NCBI GenBank assembly: GCA_020444325.1
Contig: JAHLLD010000008.1
Coordinates: 151,343 to 215,342 of the forward strand
Length of the DNA: 64,000 bases
Direction of reading: 5' to 3'
Source of the DNA: a bacterium
GTDB lineage: Bacteria; Bacteroidota; Ignavibacteria; SZUA-365
The notes under the pieces were generated by a model, which was given only the letters and a program-made list of their open reading frames with translations, searched no databases and had not been told where the DNA came from. Within the stretch, counting starts at the first letter, position 1, and every line of letters begins with the position of its first letter. Below are positions 8,445 to 17,940 of this stretch, one piece after another. Made by a program: the position numbers and the translations under genes.

Positions 8445-9209
8445 CTATTTCACATCGAGAACAACGGGTGCATGGTCCGACCCCATGACATCCATCTGTA
8501 TCGATGCGTCCTTGCATTGCGGAAGGAAATCCGGCGTCACGATAAAATAGTCGATACGCCAGCCCGCATTCCGATCGCGGGCGCGTGTCCGCATGTCCCA
8601 CCAGGAATAGTGGTCGGCGGCATCGGGATGGAAATGCCGGAAGGTATCAACGTAGCCGAGTTCGGTTATGCGATCGAGCCATGCCCGTTCGATGGGCATG
8701 AAGCCCGAAGTCTTCTCGTTCTGCTTGGGGTTTTTCAGATCGATCTCTTTGTGTGCGGTGTTGACATCGCCGCAGATGACCAGCGGAGTGCCGGATTTTC
8801 GTTCTTCCTCGAAGTGATCCAGGATCTGATCATAAAAATCGAGTTTGAAACGAAGACGTTCCTCACCCCGACCGCCATTGGGGAAATAAATGTTGTACAG
8901 AACGAAGTCCTTGTACGCGGTGCGCAGGACGCGTCCCTCGGTGTCCATGGGAATGATGTCCGTTCCGGAACGCACATCTTCGGGACGTGTGCGCGTGAAT
9001 GTTGCGACGCCACTGTAGCCTTTGCGTTCTCCGGCATGCCAGTACGTATAGTAATCCGGTGGTGTCAGCAGAGTTTCGTCGAGCTGCTCGGGGTGCGCCT
9101 TGGTTTCCTGGACGCAGAGCACGTCAGGAGCTTCGTCCTCGAGGTAATCAAAAAAGGTTTTCTTCGCAGCGGCACGGATTCCATTGACATTCCAGGATAC
9201 TAACCTCAT
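8445..9209 (-). CDS. xth: exodeoxyribonuclease III (AP endonuclease)
   Basis: The product is a 254-residue Mg-dependent exonuclease III/AP endonuclease for base-excision repair. The EEP fold landmarks are all present: MRLVSWNVNGIRA (N-terminal Asn), LCVQETKAH (catalytic Glu), IYFPNGGRGEERLRFKLDFY, CGDVNTAHKEIDLKNPKQN (catalytic Asp and Asn), GWRIDYFIVT, and GSDHAPVVLDV (catalytic Asp-His). It starts inside the end of the upstream HerA-like gene (four-base overlap), so its translation is probably coupled to that protein. A role acting with the HerA-like protein is therefore plausible but unproven. Confidence 0.95.
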   Translation of the reverse strand: MRLVSWNVNGIRAAAKKTFFDYLEDEAPDVLCVQETKAHPEQLDETLLTPPDYYTYWHAGERKGYSGVATFTRTRPEDVRSGTDIIPMDTEGRVLRTAYKDFVLYNIYFPNGGRGEERLRFKLDFYDQILDHFEEERKSGTPLVICGDVNTAHKEIDLKNPKQNEKTSGFMPIERAWLDRITELGYVDTFRHFHPDAADHYSWWDMRTRARDRNAGWRIDYFIVTPDFLPQCKDASIQMDVMGSDHAPVVLDVK

Positions 9210-11860
9210 TCATCGTCTCCTTTCTTGTCCGATGATGTGGACGAGCTCTTGCGAGAGCGTCCCGTTCCACGACGCGCTCCGCGGCGTGGCGCGCGTTTCT
9301 GCGGCTTTTTCTCAGGCTGTTTCTCCTTGTCTTCGGAGGAATCGGCATCTGCGGTCGCGCCGCTTTCATCGGTATTGCCTGCTGAGGATTGTTTGCCGGA
9401 TTGGTCCTCACCCTTGTGGTTGTCAGCCTTGCTCTTTCCGGCATTGGGATCAAATTCTTCGATGGTGAGAGTGGATGAAGAGCTGCTCTTCGCCGCATCG
9501 GAGGATTTTTCACTATCCTCCTTCGCGGAACTGCTGCTGGATGCGGGCTCTTCCTTTCTGCCGGTCTTTCTGCCGCGACCACCGCGCTTCCCGCGTGTGG
9601 ACTTACGTGCAGGCTTCTCTTCCTTCGCAGAATCCTTTTCACCGTCTGCATTCTTGTCCGCGGCCTTCTGCTCATCAGCTTTCTGGTCTGAGGTTTTTTC
9701 TATCTTTGCAGTACCGGCATCGCCTGATTCCGGTGCGCTGTCCTCTCCAGCTTCGTCATCCCCGGTCTTATCTGATTCCCGGGCCTCGCTGTCTTCACTG
9801 CGGGAGTGCTTCCCGCCGCGGCGGCGGCGCGAACGCGTGGTGCTTTTTGATGAGGAGCTTTTCGCCGACGAAGAGGAGGACGTCTTCTCCTCCTGGGCAT
9901 CGTCTTCTGATTGCTCAGCGTCATCCTCATGCTCATCTTCGAGGCGCTGCTTTTCCGCCTCTTCCTTCTTGCGACGTTCGGCTTCTTCCTTCTCTTTCTC
10001 TTCGCGTTTGCGACGTTCTTCGCGTTCCTTCTCCTCGCGCTTGCGGCGTTCTTCACGCTCCTGTTCCTGTCGTTTGCGGCGTTCCTCCTCCTGTGCCATG
10101 TATTCCTGGCGGCGGCGTTCCTGCTCCACCTTCATCTCGTCGAGATACTGGTGAATGTTTTCCGCGTTTTTCTGTGTGATGACGGGCAGGGGGACGCGCC
10201 GATGGTATGGCGAGTCGGATGCGGTGTAGAGGAAGTCGCCGTCCTCATACCGCACGGCCGGCTGCAGGAAGTGCTGCGAGAGATTGAGGAGGTCAGCGAT
10301 ACCCGCGGGCTCTTCCGCGAAGGTGATGGGACCGATGAAGTAAGTTTGAATTTTCCGCGCCAGCTGCTGATCAAGCGATGCTGCTGTTTCCAGGGTGAGG
10401 CAGAAACCGAGTCCATGCCTGCGTCCATTGGTCAGCAGCGTCTGCAGTGTGTCATTGAAACGGTCGGAGCCCGCTTCGCGCAGCCCTGCACCGTTGCGGC
10501 CGACGTATTCGTCGATATTGTTGAAGATGAACAGCACCGGGGTGCGGATCTTCAGGCGTTTCAGGCGCTCGTCGATGAGCGTCTGCGAGAGCGTGCCGAT
10601 AAAGCGCAGGATGTCGGTGGTCTTCTGTCCCTGGACGACAAGGAGGCTGGACTTGTCGTCGCTGTTCAGTTGGCCGACGAGGTCCTGTATCGTCTTGCGC
10701 GTCGCGGGAGGAACATCCTTCGAATAGGTCTCGAAGACGGACTGGATTTCCGCCTTGAGATCGTACAGCGTACGGCGGGCGGCATGACTTTTTGATTCCT
10801 GGCTGAAATCGTCGATCATGTCGAGCATGTCCTTGGTATTCTTCTCCGAGAAGCGCTCTCCACGGTATGTTTCCGCAATGCCGTTCATCAGTTCGTTCAT
10901 GTATTCCTCGACATCCTCCTCGAGCCCGTCGAGGATATCGACACTGATTTCCGTAATGAACTGATCGACCGTCTGCTCATTGGGACGGAAGATGGTCACG
11001 CGATTTTCACGCATCCACGTGGAAATGGGGAAACTGAAATCATGACGGCGCTGCTCGAGAACGGAGGGGAGAATCATCATATCGAGATAATCGAGTACCG
11101 CGCGCTTGTGTGCGGAACGGTCTCCGGGATTGCGCATTGCCGAGAATACACTGGCGGGGACGAATTTGTCGTTCAGACAGAGCACACTGGCGTGCGGAAA
11201 ATGCGTCAGTTGTGGAGCGAGCGACAGCGTGCCATGATTGTTCACATCGCAGTACACGACATGAACCGGTGTTTCCGACTGCTGCAACAGGGATTGAATC
11301 AGGTTGGTTGCGATCGTAGTGCGTGCACGGGGACGTGCGCTGATCACGGCTGCGTTACCGCGCAGGAGGGCCGCAGCGTCAAGACCGACTTTCACATCAG
11401 GGTTGCTGCGGTACTTTCCGATATCCACCCTCGACCCATTCTCCTCGAGCCGGCTTTCCGGGGCGATATGATGGATGACGCTGCGGGTGATGTCGTCGTC
11501 GAGAACATGCGCCGCGCCGTCAAATGCGGGGAAAGTGTCTGCGCCCTGAATTTCCGGCCCGGTCTTGGCATTCTTGTAGCGTAGCTCCTGTCCGATCGGT
11601 GTGGACGTGCAGGTGAGGGTCACCAGGTTCTTTTTCGAAGATTTCTTTTCCTCGGGAACGGGGAAATAATCCACGATCTGCAGGATGGTGTAGCGCTTGT
11701 CACGGGCAGCATGGAACATGTTCTCCGCGGCAATGAGGCGTCCGGGCTGGATGATGCTGATTTCATCATGGGGAACGCTGAGGGAAACCGTACAGAGAAA
11801 ACGCGTCTGGCTGTTCGGGGTGAGATCCGTGACCGCACCGGAGATGCTGTTGATGAACAT
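9206..11860 (-). CDS. HerA-like ATPase-fold protein with degenerate P-loop, coiled coil and Arg/Gly/Ser-rich tail
   Basis: The protein has 884 residues. Residues 145-215 read IGKYRSNPDVKVGLDAAALL, then RGNAAVISARPRARTTIATNLIQ and VVYCDVNNHG, matching the layout of HerA/DUF87 ATPases where the second stretch is normally a GxTGSGKS P-loop. Here the P-loop (174-182) has lost both the Gly and the Lys. A Walker B-like FIFNNIDEY (about 444-452) and a downstream RHGLGFCLTLETAASLDQQLARKI (about 481-504) match HerA's later motifs. From 577 to 640 is an ERRKREEKE charged coiled coil, then about 240 residues of acidic/Ser/Lys low complexity with RRRRGGK, RGKRGGRGRK and RRGARRG patches likely to bind nucleic acid. 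ATG 11860 is chosen; the open frame further upstream overlaps dnaX. It follows dnaX by 67 bp and overlaps xth. Confidence 0.68.
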   Translation of the reverse strand: MFINSISGAVTDLTPNSQTRFLCTVSLSVPHDEISIIQPGRLIAAENMFHAARDKRYTILQIVDYFPVPEEKKSSKKNLVTLTCTSTPIGQELRYKNAKTGPEIQGADTFPAFDGAAHVLDDDITRSVIHHIAPESRLEENGSRVDIGKYRSNPDVKVGLDAAALLRGNAAVISARPRARTTIATNLIQSLLQQSETPVHVVYCDVNNHGTLSLAPQLTHFPHASVLCLNDKFVPASVFSAMRNPGDRSAHKRAVLDYLDMMILPSVLEQRRHDFSFPISTWMRENRVTIFRPNEQTVDQFITEISVDILDGLEEDVEEYMNELMNGIAETYRGERFSEKNTKDMLDMIDDFSQESKSHAARRTLYDLKAEIQSVFETYSKDVPPATRKTIQDLVGQLNSDDKSSLLVVQGQKTTDILRFIGTLSQTLIDERLKRLKIRTPVLFIFNNIDEYVGRNGAGLREAGSDRFNDTLQTLLTNGRRHGLGFCLTLETAASLDQQLARKIQTYFIGPITFAEEPAGIADLLNLSQHFLQPAVRYEDGDFLYTASDSPYHRRVPLPVITQKNAENIHQYLDEMKVEQERRRQEYMAQEEERRKRQEQEREERRKREEKEREERRKREEKEKEEAERRKKEEAEKQRLEDEHEDDAEQSEDDAQEEKTSSSSSAKSSSSKSTTRSRRRRGGKHSRSEDSEARESDKTGDDEAGEDSAPESGDAGTAKIEKTSDQKADEQKAADKNADGEKDSAKEEKPARKSTRGKRGGRGRKTGRKEEPASSSSSAKEDSEKSSDAAKSSSSSTLTIEEFDPNAGKSKADNHKGEDQSGKQSSAGNTDESGATADADSSEDKEKQPEKKPQKRAPRRGARRGTGRSRKSSSTSSDKKGDDE

Positions 11861-11927
11861 GGCAATGTCTCTTGAAAAAACGTGTGTTATATCCCGGGCC
11901 GGGAAGCTGTGCTCGACTGCAGGGGCA

Positions 11928-13466
11928 TTAGTGCCGCGGCAGCAGTTCTGCGTCGAGGTTGTTGATGAGCATCTGTACGATGGGATGAGGAGGGTTTTCC
12001 GGTGAAGATGAAGGCTGTTCGCCCTGTGCCGGTTCGGCTTCTCCGGGGACGGTCGCTTTATGCGAACCGGCGGCGGAAAGCGAGGCGGAATTGAGTGCCT
12101 GGCGGAAGCGTTCTTCTGCCTGGCGCAGGGGTTCAGTCGCATTCGACTCCCGATGCGGTCGGTTCTCGGCGGCAGGTGGCGACGCGGTTGTGGGCGGAGC
12201 GGCAGCGGCAGCTGAGGGGCGCGCAGCTGCGCTGCCCTTCACCGATGCGTTGCTCTTCACGGTGGAATGTCCCTGAGACGAATTCCCGGTTGGACTGTTT
12301 CCGGATGCGGTGCCGCCACCATGCGGCAGAGAGACGCCGCCCTGCTCGATCTGCGCCAGCAACGTGCTGATCTCGACGGTGCTGTCCATCTTGATCATGT
12401 CGATTAGCGCAATTTCGAATTTCAGGCGAGGTTGGGGACTGAACTTGATGGCCTGCATGGTCTGCGCATTGAGTTTGAGCAGACGAAGCAGGTCGCCTTC
12501 GGTGAACTGTTCCGCATCGCTGCGATAGCGATCACGGATGTCTTCAGGGGCCTCGATAAGCCGCGTATCTCCGGTGGACCGTACCACGAGAAGATTCCGC
12601 AGGTGTTCTTCGAGACCGGCCAGAAAATCCTGAATATCGTACCCGCTCATTACAACATCCTCGGCGAGCGCAAAGCCCTCGCGGGTGTTTTTAGTAATGA
12701 TCAGATTCGTGAGTGAAAAAAAAGTGTCCTGATCAACAATATGCAGAACCTGTCGCACGTCATCGTAACGCAGGCTGCTGCCGCTGAAGGCGACAACCTG
12801 GTCGAAGATGCTCTCCGCATCACGCATCGAACCGTCACCCTTGCGCGCGATGGCGAAAAGGGCATTTTCCTCAGCGTCGATGTTTTCGGCTGAGCAGATG
12901 CTGCGCAGTTGACCAACAATATCTTCTGTTGCTATGCGTCTGAAATCGTACCGCTGGCAGCGGGAAATGACCGTCGGAGGCATTTTATGCGGTTCCGTGG
13001 TCGCAAAAATGAACAGTGCATGTGCCGGCGGTTCCTCGAGTGTCTTCAGCAGGGCATTGAACGCCCCTTTTGTCAGCATATGCACTTCATCAATGATGTA
13101 CATTTTGTACTTGTCCCTGCTCGGCGTATAACGCACGGCATCCCGGATGGTGCGCACCTGTTCCACGCCGTTGTTCGACGCGCCGTCGATTTCAATGACG
13201 TCGATGCAGCGCCCCTGCGAAATTTCCACGCAGGTATCGCAGGTATTGCAGGGCTCACCGTCTTTTGCGTTGGGACAGTTGAGCGCCTTGGCAAAAATGC
13301 GCGCCGTGGTCGTCTTCCCCACACCTCTGGGTCCGGAGAACAGGTACGCGTGTGCAATGCGTTCCAGCTTGATGCTGTTCAGCAGTGTATTGACGACGTG
13401 TCCCTGCGCTACGACTTCGGTGAACGTGGAAGGCCGGTATTTCCGGGCAGTTACAAGAAATGACAT
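11928..13466 (-). CDS. dnaX: DNA polymerase III subunit tau/gamma
   Basis: This clamp-loader ATPase of the replisome is 512 residues long. The AAA+ core has Walker A SGPRGVGKTTTARIF, the structural zinc knuckle CPNAKDGEPCNTCDTC, Walker B KMYIIDEVHML, sensor 1 FIFATTEPHK and the SRC arginine-finger motif VISRCQRYDF. The domain III oligomerisation region follows to about residue 365; the C-terminal 145 residues are Ala/Ser/Pro-rich and end PIVQMLINNLDAELLPRH. An eight-T run lies in codons about 249-252 but far upstream of where a functional gamma would end. Downstream on the same strand come the HerA-like gene and xth, giving a replication/repair grouping. Confidence 0.95.
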   Translation of the reverse strand: MSFLVTARKYRPSTFTEVVAQGHVVNTLLNSIKLERIAHAYLFSGPRGVGKTTTARIFAKALNCPNAKDGEPCNTCDTCVEISQGRCIDVIEIDGASNNGVEQVRTIRDAVRYTPSRDKYKMYIIDEVHMLTKGAFNALLKTLEEPPAHALFIFATTEPHKMPPTVISRCQRYDFRRIATEDIVGQLRSICSAENIDAEENALFAIARKGDGSMRDAESIFDQVVAFSGSSLRYDDVRQVLHIVDQDTFFSLTNLIITKNTREGFALAEDVVMSGYDIQDFLAGLEEHLRNLLVVRSTGDTRLIEAPEDIRDRYRSDAEQFTEGDLLRLLKLNAQTMQAIKFSPQPRLKFEIALIDMIKMDSTVEISTLLAQIEQGGVSLPHGGGTASGNSPTGNSSQGHSTVKSNASVKGSAAARPSAAAAAPPTTASPPAAENRPHRESNATEPLRQAEERFRQALNSASLSAAGSHKATVPGEAEPAQGEQPSSSPENPPHPIVQMLINNLDAELLPRH

Positions 13467-13538
13467 CGATATTTACTCGATACTTCGATTGAAAAAGTTA
13501 GGCATGCCGGGGTTCATAAGCAAACGGCAATACGGGGG

Positions 13539-16500
13539 TTAATCCGTCACCGGCAGAGTGATGATGACGGTGCTGCCCTCCCCGACGGCGCTTTCGATGC
13601 GGATTTCCCCACCTGCATCGGTTATGATTTTGCGAACGATCGCCAGTCCGAGTCCCATGCCTTCTGTCTTTGTCGAGAAATTGGGTTCGAAAATGCGTGG
13701 GAGCAACTCCGGTGCGATACCGCTTCCCGTATCGCTGATCCGTATCGTGAGCACTGTATCGTCTGAAATCGCCTGAATGCGGATGGATCCTTCATCCTGC
13801 ATGGCCTGCACCGCGTTGCGGAGAATATTGGTCAGTGCGCGGGAGAATTCTTCCCGGTCAGCGACGATGCGGGGAAGCTGACCCTGCAGATCGAGTGTGA
13901 ATTCAACGTGCTCATGGTTGTGGAAGAGGGCAACAGACTCCTGCAGCGCCTCCGAGACGTCTATTGCACCGGTACTGCGTCGCGGCATGCGGCCGAAACG
14001 GGAGAATTCGTCGCTAATGCGCGAGAGACTGTCAATCTGGTCGATCAGTGTGCGGGTTACTTTCTCGATGATGCTTCCGAGCTGTTCGGCACCGTCTTTC
14101 CACGCGCGGTGGAGGTGCTGGACTGCGAGCTTCATCGGCGTAAGGGGATTGCGAATCTCATGGGCAACCTGCTTGGCCATTTCCTTCCAGGCGAGCTCGC
14201 GTTCCGCCGCAGCGAGTTCTTCCTGGCTTTGCCTGAGGCGCCGCGTCATCGTATTGAAGCTGTCCATCAGATCTACGATCTCCGCCGATCCTCTCACGCT
14301 CAGCTGCCGGTCGAGATTCCCCGCAGAGATATCACGTGTGGCGCTGAGAAGTTCCTGCAAGGGACGCGAGATCTGCCTGGCGAGCGCCGTGCTGATCATG
14401 ACGACGAGAACGGCGATGATCGTAATAAAGAGAAAGATCGTGGCAGATGCGCGCACGAAACCCTGCTCGACCTGGCCCTGCTGGAAGAGGGTGGGAGTGG
14501 ATATTACCGCAGCCAGCTGGCCGGACTGGTCGCGCAGTGCTCGATAGCCGACATAGTAGGCGAAATCACCGATGCGTTCCGGGACGAAATAGGCGTCCTT
14601 TCCCCGCTGGACGATGTTGACATAGGCGAGAGGGTGCAGCCGGTCATTGAGTAGTCCGACATGATACAGTTCGGGTTTGCTCGTCGCGACAAGCTCCGCA
14701 TCGGCATACACATTCAAATCCCTGCCTGAACGAAAGCGAATTTCCTGACAGAGCATGTCGTCGACGAATTCCGGCGTCGCCATGATGTCGAGTGAGTCCG
14801 GAAGACGCTCGAGGATATTACTGCGCAGGACGTCAAGATCTTCCGCTACCTGCTGTTCAATTTCACGGCGCGTCTCCTCGATCACGAAATCCCTGCCGTA
14901 AAACCACACAAGGAGCAGAGGGATTGCTGCTACCGCCAGAAGGGCGAGCTGCAGCTTGCGGGCGAACGTAAAGCGCGTAAACAGCTTGCCGCGCTCCCTG
15001 AACAGTGTGATGACGAGAAGGATGAATATGCTGAAGGCGAAATAGAGTACGACGATTCGCAGCCCGCGATACACCGAGAGTATGAACACGGATTTCCCGC
15101 GCGTGATGGACAGGATATTCGCGTGCGCGTCGGGAATCGACATGAAATAACTGGCAAGCGGGATTCCGTCAACCGGCAGCGTGCTCCAGACAGTCTGCGC
15201 ACTGTCGGCGAATGCCTGCGTTACTTCCGACGGGAGACCGATACTGCGCTCGAGTCTGCGGTCTGTTGTCTGGACCATGCGCCCGTTGGAAAAACGGCTG
15301 ATGATGTAATCGTCTTCAGGAGCGAGACTTTCGCTCGCAGGCGCGCTGCGCAGGAGGTCTACAGATTGTCTGCGTACCTGCATCGGGTCGGGAGTTTCCA
15401 GGATGACGACAGCGAGCAGTTTTTCCCCTTCCTTCGTGTGAATATCGGTGTAGGCCTTGTAATATCGGCGTCCTCTCGTCTCATGCCAGCGATAGGTCGA
15501 CTGCACGATGCCTTCTGTGCTCTCGACGGTACTCGAGAGGGTGTGCATGGAAAAGAGGAAGGGGTCATTTCCTACGGCGAAACGTGAGACCAGCGTCCGC
15601 GCCGAATCCAGCAGGAGTATGGCGGAATTGTTCTGCAGCCGGCTGAGCGGTGAACCGGACCAGATGCGGAATGCGGCTTCGTAATCGAGCCGCCCCTCAC
15701 GTGAAGGCACGGGCAGTGCCTCCAGTTCCGTCCGGGAGACATACTGCAGTGTCTGTTCGAGAAGCACCTGTGACCATCCGTCGACGGGACGCGCGAGATC
15801 GATGGCGATGGCTTCGATTTCGCTGAAACGTTTGTCCTCCATGAAATGGCCAAAGAGTCCTACTGTCAGTAATCCTCCGAGTGTCACACAAACGGTGAAT
15901 GGGACAAGGAGGGAAGCGGACCTGCCGTGCAGAAGGGGAACGCGGGCGAGTTGCGGTACGCCGAGCAGCAGCAGGCAGAGCAGATAAATCCAGAAGGGGA
16001 GCAGGACATCGCGAGTGGTAAGATGCAGCAGGAGGAGCCCGGCGATGCCGCCGGCTGTGAACAGGGCGATGCGGAGGGCTCTGCCGAGCGACTCTCCCAT
16101 CGCACGTTTCAGGAACAGGTACATGCTCAGAAGCGCAAAGCCCAGTGCCAGTGAGAACAGATATGCGTTGACGATCATGAAGAGAAACATCGGCTGGGAA
16201 AGAAGTCCGGCCACATCGTCATAGTTGAACTGCGAATCGATCACGAAGCTGCGCAGCGAGGCGGCATACCCGCGCAGCATGAAGGGGAGCAGCAGGAACA
16301 TGGCCGTCCCGGCCACCCATGCGGCCAACGGCTTGAGCGGGATGTCGCGCCGATGCAGCGCGCTGCGGTACACGAACATTGCGGAAAACAGCAATGCCAG
16401 TACCGACAGCAGCAGCTCCCCCGGTGCGCTCGCGATGCCACCGCCAAAGGTGGATGCGAAGTACGCCGGATCGAGCATCGCCTCAGGCAACATGAATTCG

Positions 16501-17408
16501 GTAAATGCTGTCCAGTGCAGCAGCATACGCAGCAGCCAGATATGGATGATCGCAAGCAGGGGAGCGGCCAACGGCAGGCGCAGGTTGCCATACCACCGGA
16601 AGAGCGGGATGGTGATGACGATCAGGATGCTGAAGAAGAGAAACGCCAGCACACGGTTGAACTGTCTGCGAATTTGTCCGAGGTAGCTGGTCTGATCGGC
16701 CGCATGGAACGAAAGATACCCGAGCGTGTCACCCTCCGCCACGAATGGAATATGGCGCCGTTCTCCGTCACGCTCCTGTGATCGCGTTCGCTGGTATGTG
16801 AGATCCGCATCCAGTTCGCGGCTGAGTGCCGGAATCACCGCTTCGCTGTTGAGGAAGCGCTGGTTGATGGGGACCACGGTCGTAAGCGGAGTGCCGACAC
16901 GCAGGGAACCAAGCGTGCGTCCGTGATGGTCGAGCACATGCCGTACCTGGGTCAACAGGATGTAGGGGCTGCGCTGCAGGATGGAAAATTTCGCTTCGGG
17001 CTGTGGTGTGGCCGATGCGGTCATGGGCTCGCCGGCGAACGCGATGAGCTTGCCGCTGCCGTCACGGAGTTCAAATGACCAGTCCTCTTCCGGAAATTCC
17101 GCGAGCATACGCGTCGAAGCTGCGGCCCGCGCCCTGGCGTTCTGCTGCGGGGCGAGGAGCTCAGCAGTCCCGGATTCCAGAAGACGCGCCCCGAGATCGC
17201 GCATTTCAGACAGCCGCTGATCCAGTTTCCGGGTGATCAGCGCGGACTCACCCTCGTCGACTTCAACGTGCAGCGTTTCCCAGTTTCGTTCGATGCTCTG
17301 TGTAAAATATTCCCTCGCGGCGAAGACGATGGACAGCAAAAACAGCAGGACCGCCGTGGCATACAGCCAGCGCTGTTCACGCTGCAACCATGTCAGGCGT
17401 TCGTTCAT
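13539..17408 (-). CDS. large membrane sensor histidine kinase (NtrY-like C-terminus)
   Basis: At 1289 residues it is unusually long for a histidine kinase. There is an N-terminal transmembrane helix (WLYATAVLLFLLSIVFA), an extracytoplasmic segment of about 200 residues, a multi-helix membrane block (about residues 240-540), a second periplasmic domain, further helices around residues 800-850, a third small sensor region, a final helix (ATIFLFITIIAVLVVMIST), a HAMP domain (RQISRPLQELLSATRDISAGNLD), the H-box AKQVAHEIRNPLTPMKLAVQHL, N-box NILRNAVQAM and G-boxes DTGSGIAPELLPRIFEPNFSTKTEGMGLGLAIV. The catalytic core is intact and resembles NtrY-type kinases. No response regulator is encoded nearby, so partner and signal are unknown. 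Confidence 0.9.
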   Translation of the reverse strand: MNERLTWLQREQRWLYATAVLLFLLSIVFAAREYFTQSIERNWETLHVEVDEGESALITRKLDQRLSEMRDLGARLLESGTAELLAPQQNARARAAASTRMLAEFPEEDWSFELRDGSGKLIAFAGEPMTASATPQPEAKFSILQRSPYILLTQVRHVLDHHGRTLGSLRVGTPLTTVVPINQRFLNSEAVIPALSRELDADLTYQRTRSQERDGERRHIPFVAEGDTLGYLSFHAADQTSYLGQIRRQFNRVLAFLFFSILIVITIPLFRWYGNLRLPLAAPLLAIIHIWLLRMLLHWTAFTEFMLPEAMLDPAYFASTFGGGIASAPGELLLSVLALLFSAMFVYRSALHRRDIPLKPLAAWVAGTAMFLLLPFMLRGYAASLRSFVIDSQFNYDDVAGLLSQPMFLFMIVNAYLFSLALGFALLSMYLFLKRAMGESLGRALRIALFTAGGIAGLLLLHLTTRDVLLPFWIYLLCLLLLGVPQLARVPLLHGRSASLLVPFTVCVTLGGLLTVGLFGHFMEDKRFSEIEAIAIDLARPVDGWSQVLLEQTLQYVSRTELEALPVPSREGRLDYEAAFRIWSGSPLSRLQNNSAILLLDSARTLVSRFAVGNDPFLFSMHTLSSTVESTEGIVQSTYRWHETRGRRYYKAYTDIHTKEGEKLLAVVILETPDPMQVRRQSVDLLRSAPASESLAPEDDYIISRFSNGRMVQTTDRRLERSIGLPSEVTQAFADSAQTVWSTLPVDGIPLASYFMSIPDAHANILSITRGKSVFILSVYRGLRIVVLYFAFSIFILLVITLFRERGKLFTRFTFARKLQLALLAVAAIPLLLVWFYGRDFVIEETRREIEQQVAEDLDVLRSNILERLPDSLDIMATPEFVDDMLCQEIRFRSGRDLNVYADAELVATSKPELYHVGLLNDRLHPLAYVNIVQRGKDAYFVPERIGDFAYYVGYRALRDQSGQLAAVISTPTLFQQGQVEQGFVRASATIFLFITIIAVLVVMISTALARQISRPLQELLSATRDISAGNLDRQLSVRGSAEIVDLMDSFNTMTRRLRQSQEELAAAERELAWKEMAKQVAHEIRNPLTPMKLAVQHLHRAWKDGAEQLGSIIEKVTRTLIDQIDSLSRISDEFSRFGRMPRRSTGAIDVSEALQESVALFHNHEHVEFTLDLQGQLPRIVADREEFSRALTNILRNAVQAMQDEGSIRIQAISDDTVLTIRISDTGSGIAPELLPRIFEPNFSTKTEGMGLGLAIVRKIITDAGGEIRIESAVGEGSTVIITLPVTD

Positions 17409-17429
17409 GAAGCCGCGTATCCTTGCCGA

Positions 17430-17915
17430 TCAGCGTGATGCTACAGTGATCTGGTTGATAACCCAGCGCTCGTCGACCTGCGCCAGGCTGACAAACATCT
17501 CGGCGCTGCCCCGGCGGCCCCTGCGTTCATAGGTGAAGGGTCCGAAGCCGTAGGGATTCCTGATGGAGAAATTCCGGCTGCTGTAGGAAAAACTGATCGG
17601 GATGTAGGTGGAGAAAAAGGACTCGAGAATCAGGTAAGCCTGTTCGCTGCTGTAGTATCCGTTGATGCCCGTAAACAGGTTCAGGTACACCTTGTGTCCC
17701 AGTTTCGATTTGAGGAAACGGATATTGCCGGAACTGAGCGCATCCTTGGCATTGAGCAGCAGTTCCCGTGCTTCCCGCTCAGATTCCGGGTGTTGATCCG
17801 CAACATAGAGCGCGTCCTCCCCGGCAGGCGCGACGGCAGCTGTACCTGTCGTGCGTGCAACCTGCGGAAGGAAGCTCAGCAATGCGAGCACAAGGGCGAA
17901 CGAGGTTCTACGCAT
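17430..17915 (-). CDS. DUF4783-like secreted protein
   Basis: About 161 residues from the ATG at 17915, chosen because MRRTSFALVLALLSFLPQVA is a proper signal peptide; the frame stays open upstream but crosses a terminator hairpin. After a short linker the mature part (EREARELLLNAKDALSSGNIRFLKSKLGHKVYLNLFTGINGYYSSEQAYLILESFF, then GFGPFTYERRGRRGSAEMFVSLAQVDERWVINQITV) fits the NTF2-like DUF4783 family common in Bacteroidota, whose role is unknown. It ends 21 bp before the sensor kinase start, so the two probably share a transcript and it could be a periplasmic partner of the kinase. Confidence 0.7.
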   Translation of the reverse strand: MRRTSFALVLALLSFLPQVARTTGTAAVAPAGEDALYVADQHPESEREARELLLNAKDALSSGNIRFLKSKLGHKVYLNLFTGINGYYSSEQAYLILESFFSTYIPISFSYSSRNFSIRNPYGFGPFTYERRGRRGSAEMFVSLAQVDERWVINQITVASR

Positions 17916-17940
17916 ACACATCTGTACGAACATAAATTGA

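Noticed and set aside
11861..12142. 94-codon N-terminal extension of the HerA-like protein
   Set aside because: It lies mostly inside dnaX in another frame, is Pro/Arg/Ser-rich and unlike a HAS-barrel start; MFINSISGAV at 11860 begins the conserved part.
12713..12720. Eight-T run in dnaX as a programmed frameshift site for gamma
   Set aside because: Codons around residue 250 are far before where gamma forms end; it would remove part of the core. Probably just two Phe codons.
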